Source: Bacteroidales bacterium UBA4333
Lineage (GTDB): Bacteria > Bacteroidota > Bacteroidia > Bacteroidales > Paludibacteraceae
Direction: 5' to 3'
Assembly (NCBI GenBank): GCA_002394335.1
Contig: DGTP01000014.1
Location: 84,370 to 148,369 of the forward strand
Length of the DNA stretch: 64,000 nucleotides
The notes under the pieces are model-generated. The model worked only from the letters and a program-made list of their open reading frames with translations. It was not told the DNA's origin and searched no databases. Both the position numbers and the translations under genes were made by a program. Position 1 is the first letter of the stretch; each line of letters begins with the position of its first letter. This document shows positions 8,568 through 17,947 of the stretch, one piece after another.

Positions 8568-11299
8568 TGTAATAAGGGCTTGATATATTTTCCTGTATAA
8601 CTATCGGGGCACAGCGCCAAGTCTTCCGGTGTGCCTTCAAAAACAATGTTTCCGCCTTGGTCTCCTCCTTCGGGTCCGAGATCTATGACATGGTCAGCCG
8701 CCAAGATCATGGAGGCGTTATGCTCGATGATGACGACGGTGTGTCCTTTCTCGATAAGGCGGTTCAGCGCTCCGATAAGCACCTGTATGTCGCGGTGGTG
8801 AAGACCAGTGGTGGGTTCGTCGAAGACAAACATTGTAGGAGGCTGGTTCTCCTGTGCAAGGAAGGAGGCGAGTTTGACGCGCTGGCTCTCTCCGCCGGAA
8901 AGGGTGGAGGAGGACTGCCCCAACTGAATATACCCGATACCTACATCCTGGAGCGGTTTGAGGCGTTGTACGATCCTGCGGCATTGCGGATCCTCAGAGA
9001 AGAACTCAATCGCCTGATTGACGGTCATGGTCAGGATGTCGTAGATCGATTTGCCCCGGTAACGGACATCGAGCACGTCCTGTTTGAAGCGTTTGCCATG
9101 GCAATGTTCACATTCAATGGTGATGTCTGCCATGAACTGCATTTCGATGGTGATGGTGCCTTCTCCTTCGCACTCTTCGCATCGTCCGCCCGGCGTGTTG
9201 AAACTGAAATGGGCAGGTGTGAAGCCGAGTTGCTTAGCGAGTGGCTGTTCGGCAAAGAGTTTGCGGATCTCGTCGTACGCTTTGAGATAGGTGACGGGAT
9301 TCGACCGTGAGGACTTGCTGAGCGGGTTTTGGTCAACAAACTCGATGTCTTTGATTAGATGCAGACTGCCTTTCAGGGCATTGTAGTCGCCGGTTCGCTC
9401 TGCCAGACCGCCGTAGTACTTCTTCATGGCAGGGTAGAGCACCTTGCTCACGAGCGAGGACTTGCCGCTACCGCTCACACCGGTGATGACCGTCATGACA
9501 CCTAAGGGGAAGCGGACAGATATATGCTTGAGGTTGTTCTCGCATGCTCCGACGACCTCTATATAATCGCGCCAGCCCCGTCGATGAGGAGGAATGGCAT
9601 ATTCGAACCGTTTGGAGGAGGGTTTGCCCTCGTAGATCACTTCCCCTCCGTGTCTTCCCGCTGCCGGACCGATTTCTATAATATGGTCTGCCGCACGGAT
9701 GATCTCTTCGTCATGCTCGACAACAACGATGGTGTTGCCCAAGTCCCGCAACTGTTTGAGGACCCGTATCAGGCGTTCCGTATCGCGTGCATGGAGACCG
9801 ATAGACGGTTCGTCCAAGACATAGAGCGAGCCTACCAGACTGCTTCCCAAGGATTTGGCGAGACTGATACGCTGGCTCTCGCCGCCGGAAAGTGTGTTAG
9901 ACGGGCGGTTGAGGGTGAGATAGCCGAGTCCGACATCTTCCATAAACTGCAGCCGTGAAGTGATCTCATGGAGGAGATGTGCGGCTATCTGTTGCTCCTC
10001 GGCGGAGAGTTGCAGGGTATTGAACCATTCTCGGAGCCGGGTGACAGACATCTTGATGAGGTCTGTAATCGCCATTCCTTGAATTTTGACGTAGGTAGCC
10101 TCTTTACGCAGGCGCAGCCCCAGACACTCGGGACAGATAGTACGTCCTTTGTAGCGCGCCAAAAGAACACGGTACTGGATTTTGCTGAACTGCTTGGACT
10201 CCAACTCCTGAAAGAAAGCGTGCAAGCCGCGGAAATATTCGTTTCCGGTCCAGAGTAACTGCCGTTGCTCTTGGGTAAGGGCGTAATAGGGGGTATGGAT
10301 CGGGAAGTCAAACTTGGAGGCATTGAGGATCAGGTCGTTTTTATAGACCGACATCTTCTCGCTCTGCCAGCAAGCGATGGCATCGTCGTAGATGGTTTTG
10401 GATTTGTCTGGAACAACGAGATCAGGGTCGATGCCGGAGACGATACCCGAACCTTTACATTCCGGGCATGCTCCCAGAGGATTGTTGAAATCGAAGAGGT
10501 GTTCGGAGGGTTCGATAAAAGTGATGCCATCCGCCTCAAACCTCTCGGAGAAGGTGCGTTTGTTGCCGTCTATCCATACAACGCACTCGCCATAGCCTTC
10601 AAAGAAAGCGGTCTGTACAGAGTCGGCGAAATGGTTGCTGGTAGCCTGCTCATGATCCACAACGACACGATCTACCATAAGATAGGTTTCGGGCAGGAGT
10701 CGCCCTTTCTCATCGGTTATCTCATCGATGGTGTCATCGGTCAGGCGGATGGTCTTGCCGTCCTGCATAAGTCGCGCAAAACCCTCTGACCGCCAGATAG
10801 CAAGTTGTTCTTCGACCTTGCGCTCCCTCGGCATAACAGGCGATAGAAGATACAGACGTGTGCCTTTGGGCTGCTGCTCCATATACATGACTACATCGCG
10901 GATAGTGTGCTTATGCACCTGTTCGCCGGATACGGGCGAGTAGGTGTGACCCACGCGCGCGTAAAGGAGTTTGAGATAGTCGTATATCTCGGTTGTAGTA
11001 CCGACAGTAGAGCGGGGGTTACGGTTGGTGACTTTCTGCTGGATAGCAATAGCCGGTGGGATACCCTCAATCTTTTCGACATCGGGTTTCTGCATACGTC
11101 CGAGGAACTGGCGTGCGTAGGAGGATAGGCTCTCTACGTACCGCCGCTGTCCTTCGGCATAAAGGGTGTCAAACGCCAACGAAGACTTGCCGCTACCACT
11201 CACTCCCGTGACGACCACCAGTTTACCCTGCGGAATATCGACCGAGACGTGTTTGAGGTTATGGGTGTTGGCATTCTCTATATGGATAAATTCACTCAA
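8564..11299 (-). CDS. uvrA: UvrA, excinuclease ABC subunit A
   Basis: Damage-recognition ATPase of nucleotide excision repair, 911 residues, close to the usual ~940. It starts with the DNA-repair ABC Walker A GVSGSGKSSLAF near residue 33. The first zinc module is CPECKGSG and a partner CPECLGLR; the signature of cassette 1 is LSGGESQRISLAKSLGSSL, followed by YVLDEPSIGLH. The second half repeats these: GVSGSGKSSL, zinc ligands CEECEGEG and CEHCHGKR, and LSGGESQRVKL with FVFDEPTTGLH. It starts 3 nt after the HU-LysM gene and overlaps the WbpM-type gene by four bases. Bacteroidota often carry two UvrA copies; nothing here marks this one as the accessory type. Confidence 0.96.
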   Translation of the reverse strand: MSEFIHIENANTHNLKHVSVDIPQGKLVVVTGVSGSGKSSLAFDTLYAEGQRRYVESLSSYARQFLGRMQKPDVEKIEGIPPAIAIQQKVTNRNPRSTVGTTTEIYDYLKLLYARVGHTYSPVSGEQVHKHTIRDVVMYMEQQPKGTRLYLLSPVMPRERKVEEQLAIWRSEGFARLMQDGKTIRLTDDTIDEITDEKGRLLPETYLMVDRVVVDHEQATSNHFADSVQTAFFEGYGECVVWIDGNKRTFSERFEADGITFIEPSEHLFDFNNPLGACPECKGSGIVSGIDPDLVVPDKSKTIYDDAIACWQSEKMSVYKNDLILNASKFDFPIHTPYYALTQEQRQLLWTGNEYFRGLHAFFQELESKQFSKIQYRVLLARYKGRTICPECLGLRLRKEATYVKIQGMAITDLIKMSVTRLREWFNTLQLSAEEQQIAAHLLHEITSRLQFMEDVGLGYLTLNRPSNTLSGGESQRISLAKSLGSSLVGSLYVLDEPSIGLHARDTERLIRVLKQLRDLGNTIVVVEHDEEIIRAADHIIEIGPAAGRHGGEVIYEGKPSSKRFEYAIPPHRRGWRDYIEVVGACENNLKHISVRFPLGVMTVITGVSGSGKSSLVSKVLYPAMKKYYGGLAERTGDYNALKGSLHLIKDIEFVDQNPLSKSSRSNPVTYLKAYDEIRKLFAEQPLAKQLGFTPAHFSFNTPGGRCEECEGEGTITIEMQFMADITIECEHCHGKRFKQDVLDVRYRGKSIYDILTMTVNQAIEFFSEDPQCRRIVQRLKPLQDVGIGYIQLGQSSSTLSGGESQRVKLASFLAQENQPPTMFVFDEPTTGLHHRDIQVLIGALNRLIEKGHTVVIIEHNASMILAADHVIDLGPEGGDQGGNIVFEGTPEDLALCPDSYTGKYIKPLLQ

Positions 11300-11301
11300 T
11301 G

Positions 11302-12447
11302 CTACTGGTATTTGTTAGTTAGTTCACGGATTCGTTTGCGCGTCTCCGGGTTGGTTATGTCGCGTTCTTCCTTGGTGAGTTGGGGCATCTTGATGCGTGT
11401 CCCCCAACAGATGCTGTCCGGCGACTTGAATCGGCTTTCATTGGCCTCGTAGATAAATACCCAGAAGTCCGGGTGTCCATAATATCTGCGTGCAATCTGC
11501 ATTAATCCGTCGCCCTTGCGGATAACAAGGGTCTTGGGGATATAGTATTCGGGCTCTTTCGCAGATTGCGTAGGTATAGTAGTTTCCGTAGGTGTCGGAG
11601 GTTCTGTAGTAGTTATAGTAGTTATAGTATCTGTCGTTGCTGTAGTATCTGTAGTTGTAGTATCTGTAGTTGTAGTATCTGTAGTATCCGTAATTGCTGT
11701 GGTGTCCGGTTTGACGGGTGCAACAGTCTCAATAGGCGTCTGCTGCTTGAAACGAAGTGACTCTACCCAGTTGCTGACTTCATAGCGGAAATACAAGAAC
11801 GCGCCTGCAAGAACGAAGAGTAGGATAACAAGCGTGATCAGGGTGTCACGCAGGAAGTGATATTTTGGCGTGGGGGTAGGGGGGGGAGTTTGCGTAGTTG
11901 TAGTTTCCGTAGTTTGCGTAGTTTGCGTAGTATTCGTAGTCTCCGTAGGTTCCGTAGTTGTTGTAGTTTCCGTAGTATTCGTAGTTTGTGGAGTTTGTGG
12001 AGTTTGTGGTTCTGCGGGTATGTCGTTAACCGGCTGGCCGAGGTCGGCAAGCAGTCCTACGATCTCATCGGCCTGTTCGCCCAGTTTCTGCAGGGGCGTG
12101 ATCTCGCTTGGGGTCGGTTCGGTTGCAGTTGGGGTTTGTGTATTGCCGGCCGGGCGGCTGTTAGATGCCACCAACTCTTTTATACCGGCTTCCGGAGTGA
12201 AGACGAGTTTGTCATAACCTGCGATCATAATGTCCTCGCCTGTAACAACATTCACACTCTTTCTCGGAGCCACTTCCTGCAGTTTGAAGGTGCCTAAGCC
12301 TGTGATGCGGACCTGTTTGTCTGTTTTGAGACCTGCTATGATCTGTTTCAACAGTTCATCCATGAAGGTGGCAGCTTCTTTCTGGCTTCCTCCGGCTCGC
12401 GCGGCAATACGCCGGCGCAGTTCTATCCATGTGATTTTCTCAGCCAT
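11302..12447 (-). CDS. HU-family DNA-binding domain fused through a membrane segment to a LysM-like domain
   Basis: 381 residues. Residues 1-95 are an HU/IHF-like fold (GLGTFKLQEVAPRKSVNVVT matches the HU beta-arm). Residues 100-195 are Pro/Thr/Gln-rich, 201-221 (DTLITLVILLFVLAGAFLYF) a single membrane helix, 235-297 an almost pure Thr/Asp linker, and 306-355 a LysM-like module (LVIRKGDGLMQIARRYYG) with a charged tail. If the helix spans the inner membrane with the DNA-binding part inside, the LysM part would face the periplasm and could touch peptidoglycan. The linkers are encoded by microsatellite-like DNA (minus-strand ACTACAGATACTACA-type units, 11580-11700 and 11880-12010). Related proteins are known in Bacteroidota; the topology is inferred. 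It follows a plain HU gene by 5 nt. Confidence 0.85.
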   Translation of the reverse strand: MAEKITWIELRRRIAARAGGSQKEAATFMDELLKQIIAGLKTDKQVRITGLGTFKLQEVAPRKSVNVVTGEDIMIAGYDKLVFTPEAGIKELVASNSRPAGNTQTPTATEPTPSEITPLQKLGEQADEIVGLLADLGQPVNDIPAEPQTPQTPQTTNTTETTTTTEPTETTNTTQTTQTTETTTTQTPPPTPTPKYHFLRDTLITLVILLFVLAGAFLYFRYEVSNWVESLRFKQQTPIETVAPVKPDTTAITDTTDTTTTDTTTTDTTATTDTITTITTTEPPTPTETTIPTQSAKEPEYYIPKTLVIRKGDGLMQIARRYYGHPDFWVFIYEANESRFKSPDSICWGTRIKMPQLTKEERDITNPETRKRIRELTNKYQ

Positions 12448-12452
12448 ACTGA

Positions 12453-12731
12453 TTAGTTGTTTTTGAATTGGTCTTTGATCCCCGCTGTAGGACGGAAAGC
12501 TATCTGTCTCTTGGCAGGAATAACGGAGCGAACACCGGTTTTCGGGTGCACTATAGTGCGCTCGTTGCGTTGCTTCAGTTCGAAGGTGCCAAGTCCCTGC
12601 AACGGAACAGCCTCGTCACTCATCAATGATTCGAGAATGACGGCGTTCGTGGTATCCAGCAACTCTTGTGTGCGCCGTTTGGTTAAGCCTGTTGCCTGAG
12701 CAATGTTGGCGATGATCTCTTTTGTTAACAT
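12453..12731 (-). CDS. HU-family nucleoid protein
   Basis: 92-residue histone-like protein with the HU dimerisation helices at residues 1-45 (ATGLTKRRTQELLDT) and the beta-arm signature LQGLGTFELKQRNERTIVHP, continuing to RSVIPAKRQIAFRPTAGIK. It binds and bends DNA with little sequence preference. The start ATG overlaps the end of rimO by 7 nt and the gene ends 5 nt before the HU-LysM fusion, so a plain HU and a membrane-anchored HU are cotranscribed. That arrangement suggests the two may form heterodimers (inference). Confidence 0.93.
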   Translation of the reverse strand: MLTKEIIANIAQATGLTKRRTQELLDTTNAVILESLMSDEAVPLQGLGTFELKQRNERTIVHPKTGVRSVIPAKRQIAFRPTAGIKDQFKNN

Positions 12732-14041
12732 ATGGTTGCGTATAAATCAAATTCTTCAGCTTTGGTGATCTTGACGGAGTGGAATTCGCCCACTTTCCAA
12801 TTGGCATCGGTCTCTTCGGGAGCCGGTTTGAGAATAAGCACTTCGCAGTCCACTTCGGGTGAGTCGAACTCAGTACGGCCGATATAGTAGTCCTCTTCTT
12901 CGCGGTCTATAATAACGCGCATGGTCTTTCCGACGTGTTGAAGCATCAATTCCCCCGATATCTCCTGCTGTATAGCCATCAGTTGATCTAATCGCTGCTG
13001 CTTGACATCCTCCGGGATGGAGTCTTCGTAGTGGTTGTAGGCGTAAGTGCCTTCTTCGTTGGAATAGGTGAAGGCTCCCATCCTGTCGAACCGCATCCGG
13101 CGTGTCCATGCCTTGAGTTGCTCAAAATCCTCTTCGGTCTCACCGGGGTGTCCCACCATGAGTGTGGTACGGATACAGATGCCGGGCACCCGTTCGCGGA
13201 TTTTAGCGATGAGTGCGTCTTGCTCTGATGCGGTGATATGCCTGCGCATGAGCCGCAACATCGAGTCGGTACAATGCTGAAGGGCTATGTCGAGATACCG
13301 GCATATATTGGGGTGCTTTGCCATCACGTCCAGCAGTTGTTCGGGGAAGTCGGTTGGGTAGGCATAATGGAGCCGAATCCATTCGACGCCTTCTATCTGT
13401 GCCATCTCGTCGATGAGTTCGGGTAGCATGTGGCGGTGCTCCAGATCCAAGCCGTAGCTACTGAGATCCTGTGCAATGACGTTGAACTCTTTGACTCCTT
13501 GCGAAACGAGCCAGCGCACCTCATCGAGTAGTTCTTGTTTTGGGCGGCTGGTATGCCTGCCTGTGATGAGCGGTATGGCGCAGTACGAGCACATCCGGTT
13601 GCACCCCTCCGAGATCTTGAGATAGGCGTAGTGGGAGGGAGTGGTGAGGTGTCGTTCAAAAGAGCATTGTTGTGTAGGAGTATCTTGCAAGAGAGTCAAC
13701 ATGGACTCAAAATCGAACTTGCCGTAGTAGGCATCCACTTCGGGCAGTTCTGCCTCAAGTTCGGCACGATAGCGCTCGCTCAGGCAGCCCATGACGATGA
13801 GTTTTTTGAGGTTGCCTTGTTTCTTGCGTTCCGCCATCCTGAGGATCATGTTGATTGACTCCTCTTTGGCGTCGCCGATGAAGCCGCAGGTGTTGATGAC
13901 GCATATCTCGCCCTTGGGATCGGGCGAGTCATGGACACACCGCCATCCGGCGAGTTCCCACTGCCGCATCACCCGCTCGGCATCCACGAGGTTTTTGGAA
14001 CACCCAAGGGTGATAAAATCGATTTCTCCCTTATGCATCAT
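12725..14041 (-). CDS. rimO: Ribosomal protein S12 methylthiotransferase RimO
   Basis: Radical-SAM enzyme adding a methylthio group to the conserved aspartate of ribosomal protein S12. The N-terminal methylthiotransferase domain carries Cys residues in TLGCSKN, INTCGFI and VMGCLSE for the auxiliary cluster. The radical-SAM motif is CNRMCSYCAIPLITG and the C-terminus is a TRAM domain (IDREEEDYYIGRTEFDSPEVD in pieces). Length 438 matches the family. The sequence REEEDYYIGRTEFDSPEVD-like tail and the GRHTSRP segment separate it from MiaB. It heads the nine-gene minus-strand run and lies 64 nt after recQ. Confidence 0.95.
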   Translation of the reverse strand: MMHKGEIDFITLGCSKNLVDAERVMRQWELAGWRCVHDSPDPKGEICVINTCGFIGDAKEESINMILRMAERKKQGNLKKLIVMGCLSERYRAELEAELPEVDAYYGKFDFESMLTLLQDTPTQQCSFERHLTTPSHYAYLKISEGCNRMCSYCAIPLITGRHTSRPKQELLDEVRWLVSQGVKEFNVIAQDLSSYGLDLEHRHMLPELIDEMAQIEGVEWIRLHYAYPTDFPEQLLDVMAKHPNICRYLDIALQHCTDSMLRLMRRHITASEQDALIAKIRERVPGICIRTTLMVGHPGETEEDFEQLKAWTRRMRFDRMGAFTYSNEEGTYAYNHYEDSIPEDVKQQRLDQLMAIQQEISGELMLQHVGKTMRVIIDREEEDYYIGRTEFDSPEVDCEVLILKPAPEETDANWKVGEFHSVKITKAEEFDLYATIC

Positions 14042-14105
14042 TTCAGTCTGTATTCTATCGGCGTAGCGGTCTATTCTCTACATTCTACTATGAGCAGCCG
14101 GCCTG

Positions 14106-16304
14106 TCAGTTTCCGAGGTCGCAGTGGAATTTGATTCTTACAAGGCGGACATGAATGGGGTCGTAGTCGTCTTCGCCCAGTTCGTTCATCGCCAGACGGA
14201 GGTTGTCGTTGTCGGCTGAACGGAAGTAATCATATATCTCCTCTTTCTCGTCGGGGTCGATGACCTCGTCGATGAAGTAGTCGATATTGAGTTTGGTGCC
14301 GGAATAAACGATGGCTTCGATCTCGGAGAGCATTTCCTCCATCGACATTCCTTTGGACTCCGCCAGTTCGTCGAGTTCGACGCGGCGGTCGATAGCCTGA
14401 ATGATACTTATTTTTCGTGTAGAGTCCTTGGCAACAGTACGGACGCGCAGGTCTTCGGGGCGGATGATTTCGTTCTCCTCGACGTACTCTTTGATGATCC
14501 TGAGGAACTCGTCTCCGTACCTTTTGGCTTTGCCGACACCCACTCCCGGAATATTCTGCAACTCTTCCATGGTGATAGGATAGGTGGTAGCCATGGCTTC
14601 GAGGGAGGGATCCTGGAAGATGACGAACGGCGGTACGCCTTGCTGCTTGCTCATCTTTTTGCGCACATCTTTGAGGATGGAGAAGAGAACATCGTCGGCT
14701 GCTGCGCAACCGCCTACCATGCCTTCCATCATATCGTCTTCGTCCTCGTTGTGCACCTCGATCTTGACCTCAAAGGTCTTGGGGCGTTTGAGGAACTTCT
14801 TGCCTTCGGGCGAGAGTTTGAGGACGCCGTAGGTCTCCACTTCCTTGGTGAGATACCCGTTGAGTCGTGCCTGACGGATGATAGCCAACAAGGTGTTCTC
14901 GTCTTCGTCTTCGGCGGCACCGTAGTTCTCCAGTTCATCGTGATGGTAACTGGCGATCTCGGAAGTCATGTTACCGTGGAGGATATCCACGATGTGTTCG
15001 GTTTTGAATTTCTCTTTGAGTTCGACGATGGTCTCAAGAATCAACTCGAGCAGCTCGGTAGCATCGATGGTATGGTAGGTCTTCTTACAGTTGTCGCAGT
15101 TGCCGCAGTTGGGTTCGTTGTACTCCTCTCCGAAATAGTTGAGCAGGAGCTGACGCCGGCAGTTGGTGGACTCGGCATACGCCTGTGTCTCGAAGAGCAG
15201 CTGGTTGCCTATCTCCACTTCGGCTACGGGTTTGCCTTGCTGGAATTTGCGAAGTCTCTCCAGATCTTTTGGAGAATAGAAACAGATGCACTGTCCTTCA
15301 CCTCCGTCCCGTCCTGCGCGGCCTGTTTCCTGATAGTAACCCTCAAGCGATTTCGGAATGTCGTAGTGGACCACAAAGCGCACATCGGGTTTGTCTATAC
15401 CCATTCCGAAAGCGATAGTGGCTACAATGACCTGGCATTTCTCCATGAGGAAGGCATCCTGGTTGGCCGACCGGGTAGCAGCATCCATGCCTGCGTGGTA
15501 GGGCAGGGCGGCGATGTTGTTGACCTGCAGGGTCTTCGCCAGATCCTCCACCTCCTTGCGCGCCAGACAATAGACGATACCGGACTTGCCATCCATCGTG
15601 CGGATGTACTTCACCAGGTCTTTGTCCACATCGGCGGTTTTGGGACGCACTTCGTAGTACAGGTTGGGGCGGTTGAAGGAGGACTTGAAGACGGTAGCCT
15701 CCATCATATCGAGGTTCTTCTGGATATCGTGCTGTACTTTCGGGGTGGCGGTGGCTGTGAGGGTGATGATAGGCGCTTTTCCGATGCGCGAGACCATAGA
15801 GCGTATCTGCCGGTACTCAGGACGGAAATCGTGTCCCCACTCGGAGATACAATGTGCTTCGTCCACGGCATAGAAGGATATCTTCATTCCTTTGAGGAAA
15901 TCCACGTTCTCCGGTTTCTGCAGCGACTCCGGCGCGAGGTATAGCAACTTGGTCTTGCCGCTCTGCACATCGTCTTTCACCTGATGGATCTCCGGCCGGG
16001 AGAGCGAAGAGTTGATGAAATGGGCGATGCCGTCCTCCTCCGAGAAGGTGCGCATGGCGTCCACTTGGTTTTTCATCAGCGCGATGAGAGGCGAGACTAC
16101 GATAGCTACGCCGTCCATCAGGAGTGATGGCAGCTGGTAGCAGAGACTCTTGCCGCCACCTGTGGGCATGAGTACGAAGGTGTCCTTCCCCTCCATGAGG
16201 TTGGTGATGATAGCCTCTTGGTTCCCCTTGAAGCTGTCGAAGCCGAAATAATGTTGCAGGGCTTCGATGAGTTGTTCATGTAGTGTGTTTTGCTTTTCAG
16301 CCAT
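14106..16304 (-). CDS. recQ: ATP-dependent DNA helicase RecQ
   Basis: 3'-5' helicase, 732 residues from the ATG at 16304. The frame stays open upstream to 16562, but that extension crosses the promoter and reads as low-complexity sequence. Helicase motifs: Walker A LMPTGGGKSLCYQLPS, DEAH box in YAVDEAHCISEWGHDFRP, motif III LTATATPKVQ and motif VI ETGRAGRDGGEG. The RQC zinc ligands are visible (CRRQLLLNY then NCGNCDNCKK). An HRDC domain follows (LEAMATTYPITMEELQNIPG) plus an extra acidic C-terminal region common in Bacteroidota RecQ. The promoter at 16348-16378 diverges from that of the MFS gene. Confidence 0.95.
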   Translation of the reverse strand: MAEKQNTLHEQLIEALQHYFGFDSFKGNQEAIITNLMEGKDTFVLMPTGGGKSLCYQLPSLLMDGVAIVVSPLIALMKNQVDAMRTFSEEDGIAHFINSSLSRPEIHQVKDDVQSGKTKLLYLAPESLQKPENVDFLKGMKISFYAVDEAHCISEWGHDFRPEYRQIRSMVSRIGKAPIITLTATATPKVQHDIQKNLDMMEATVFKSSFNRPNLYYEVRPKTADVDKDLVKYIRTMDGKSGIVYCLARKEVEDLAKTLQVNNIAALPYHAGMDAATRSANQDAFLMEKCQVIVATIAFGMGIDKPDVRFVVHYDIPKSLEGYYQETGRAGRDGGEGQCICFYSPKDLERLRKFQQGKPVAEVEIGNQLLFETQAYAESTNCRRQLLLNYFGEEYNEPNCGNCDNCKKTYHTIDATELLELILETIVELKEKFKTEHIVDILHGNMTSEIASYHHDELENYGAAEDEDENTLLAIIRQARLNGYLTKEVETYGVLKLSPEGKKFLKRPKTFEVKIEVHNEDEDDMMEGMVGGCAAADDVLFSILKDVRKKMSKQQGVPPFVIFQDPSLEAMATTYPITMEELQNIPGVGVGKAKRYGDEFLRIIKEYVEENEIIRPEDLRVRTVAKDSTRKISIIQAIDRRVELDELAESKGMSMEEMLSEIEAIVYSGTKLNIDYFIDEVIDPDEKEEIYDYFRSADNDNLRLAMNELGEDDYDPIHVRLVRIKFHCDLGN

Positions 16305-16347
16305 ATATAAATAATGTGTTGTATTCTCACAATCTGAAATCGGACTG

Positions 16348-16378
16348 CAAAAGTACGAAAAAAAAATGACATATGCAA
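16348..16378 (-). promoter_or_regulatory. recQ promoter
   Basis: On the minus strand TTG (16378-16376, within TTGCATATGTCA) and TACTTTTG (16355-16348) are separated by 20 nt. Expected start near 16341, leaving a leader of about 37 nt before the recQ ATG. Confidence 0.75.
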
Positions 16379-16477
16379 GCGTATCGGCATTTTTTTGTGT
16401 TTTTTTCGTTTTTAGGGGGAGAAGAGTGGCAAATAATCGAAAAATTACGAAATATTTCGAAAAAAAGTAAAAAACTC

Positions 16478-16508
16478 TTGCGTATGTCAAAAAAAAGCAG
16501 TAATTTTG
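16478..16508 (+). promoter_or_regulatory. Promoter of the MFS transporter gene
   Basis: TTG at 16478-16480 (TTGCGTATGTCAAAA context) and TAATTTTG at 16501-16508, 20-nt spacer. The 23-nt block around the -33 and spacer is nearly identical to the fumarase (25808) and tRNA-Lys (58282, minus) promoters. Confidence 0.75.
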
Positions 16509-16532
16509 TCGGCGATTTTGATAAAAATTACT

Positions 16533-17879
16533 ATGAATAAACGCAACTTGTCTTTCGGACAACTATTCAATTTAAGTTTCGGTTTCTTTGGCGTGCAGAT
16601 AGCTTATGCGCTGCAGAGTGCCAATATCTCGCGTATCTTCGCTACGCTTGGTGCTGACCCTCATACACTGAGTTTCTTTTGGATTCTGCCTCCGCTGATG
16701 GGTATGATCGTTCAACCTCTGGTTGGCAAGTATAGTGACAAGACCTGGACGTCGATGGGTCGCCGCAAGCCGTATCTGCTGGTAGGTGCGCTTATTGCAG
16801 TGGCTGTGATGCTGCTGTTGCCCAATGCGGGTAACTTTACGTTCACCCAGTCGGTTTTCCTGGGACTCAATGCTGCCATGTGGTTCGGGTTGTTCAGCCT
16901 GATGTTTCTTGATACGAGTATCAACATCGCCATGCAGCCGTTCAAGATGATGGTGGGTGACTCGGTGAACGAGGAGCAGAAAGGTACCGCTTATGCGATC
17001 CAGTCGGCGTTGTGTAACGCAGGATCGGTAGTGGGATACCTTTTCCCGATCTTCTTCACGTGGATAGGTATCGCCAATACGGCTCCCGAGGGTGTTATCC
17101 CTGACAGTGTCAAATGGTCGTTCTATGCCGGCGCGGCAATCCTGATTCTGTGTGTGCTCTATACCTTTATGACGGTGAAGGAGCTGAATCCTGAGGAGTA
17201 CGCAGAGTTTCACGGGATCTCGGAGAAGTCTGATGCTTCGGACAAGTCGGAGGAGAAAGGTTTTGTTACGCTGTTGAAAGAAGCGCCTTCGGCATTCTGG
17301 ACTGTAGGTCTGGTACAATTCTTCTGCTGGGCGGCGTTCATGTATATGTGGACTTATTCCAACGGTGCTATCGCTACGTTGTGTTTCGGTTGGGATGGCG
17401 TGAATGCCAAGGATGTGGCATTCCAGGATGCCGGCAACTGGGTTGGCGTAGTGTTCTGTATCCAGGCTGTAGGATCGCTTTTATGGGCAATGGTTCTGCC
17501 GCTTCTTGAGAAATGGACGGGCAACAAAGGCGCGTACGCCATTTCGCTTGTTGTAGGTGCCGTAGGATTTATATCGGTCTTTTATGTTACGAACCAATGG
17601 GTTCTCTTTGGCTCGTATGCCTTGATAGGTGCTGCTTGGGCAGCTATGCTGGCGTTGCCGTTTACGATTGTGACGAATGCTATCAAGGGCGGTAATATGG
17701 GTTATTACCTTGGTTTGTTCAACTGTACGATCTGTGTTCCGCAGATTGTGGCAGCACTCTGCGGGGGACTACTCCTTCAATATGTATGTGCAGGCGCGCA
17801 AGCGGGTATGCTTGTAGTAGCAGGTGTGCTTCTGCTGATAGGCGCGGCAGCCGTGTTCCTGATTAAAGAAAAAGAGTAG
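16533..17879 (+). CDS. MFS transporter, sugar/cation symporter type (SLC45-like)
   Basis: Inner-membrane permease of 448 residues with about 12 hydrophobic segments. It opens with NLSFGFFGVQIAYALQSANI, which together with the following RIFATLGAD and PPLMGMIVQPLVGKYSDKTW is the signature of bacterial transporters related to plant sucrose and animal SLC45 carriers. The cytoplasmic loop SDKTWTSMGRRKPYLLVG matches the MFS motif A. The ATG at 16533 is preferred over the in-frame codon 27 nt earlier because it lies a normal distance after the promoter. Substrate unknown; an oligosaccharide such as maltodextrin or sucrose is likely by family, and the SusCD-type locus starting 68 nt downstream supports glycan uptake (inference). 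Confidence 0.88.
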   Translation: MNKRNLSFGQLFNLSFGFFGVQIAYALQSANISRIFATLGADPHTLSFFWILPPLMGMIVQPLVGKYSDKTWTSMGRRKPYLLVGALIAVAVMLLLPNAGNFTFTQSVFLGLNAAMWFGLFSLMFLDTSINIAMQPFKMMVGDSVNEEQKGTAYAIQSALCNAGSVVGYLFPIFFTWIGIANTAPEGVIPDSVKWSFYAGAAILILCVLYTFMTVKELNPEEYAEFHGISEKSDASDKSEEKGFVTLLKEAPSAFWTVGLVQFFCWAAFMYMWTYSNGAIATLCFGWDGVNAKDVAFQDAGNWVGVVFCIQAVGSLLWAMVLPLLEKWTGNKGAYAISLVVGAVGFISVFYVTNQWVLFGSYALIGAAWAAMLALPFTIVTNAIKGGNMGYYLGLFNCTICVPQIVAALCGGLLLQYVCAGAQAGMLVVAGVLLLIGAAAVFLIKEKE

Positions 17880-17947
17880 CACGAACCGTATTCCGCTATT
17901 TTGGAAAATTCTTCTGTCTTAAATAACAACAAACAAAATAATCTATT

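Noticed and set aside
14640..15944. 434-codon plus-strand ORF inside recQ
   Set aside because: Antisense shadow; recQ has all helicase motifs on the minus strand.
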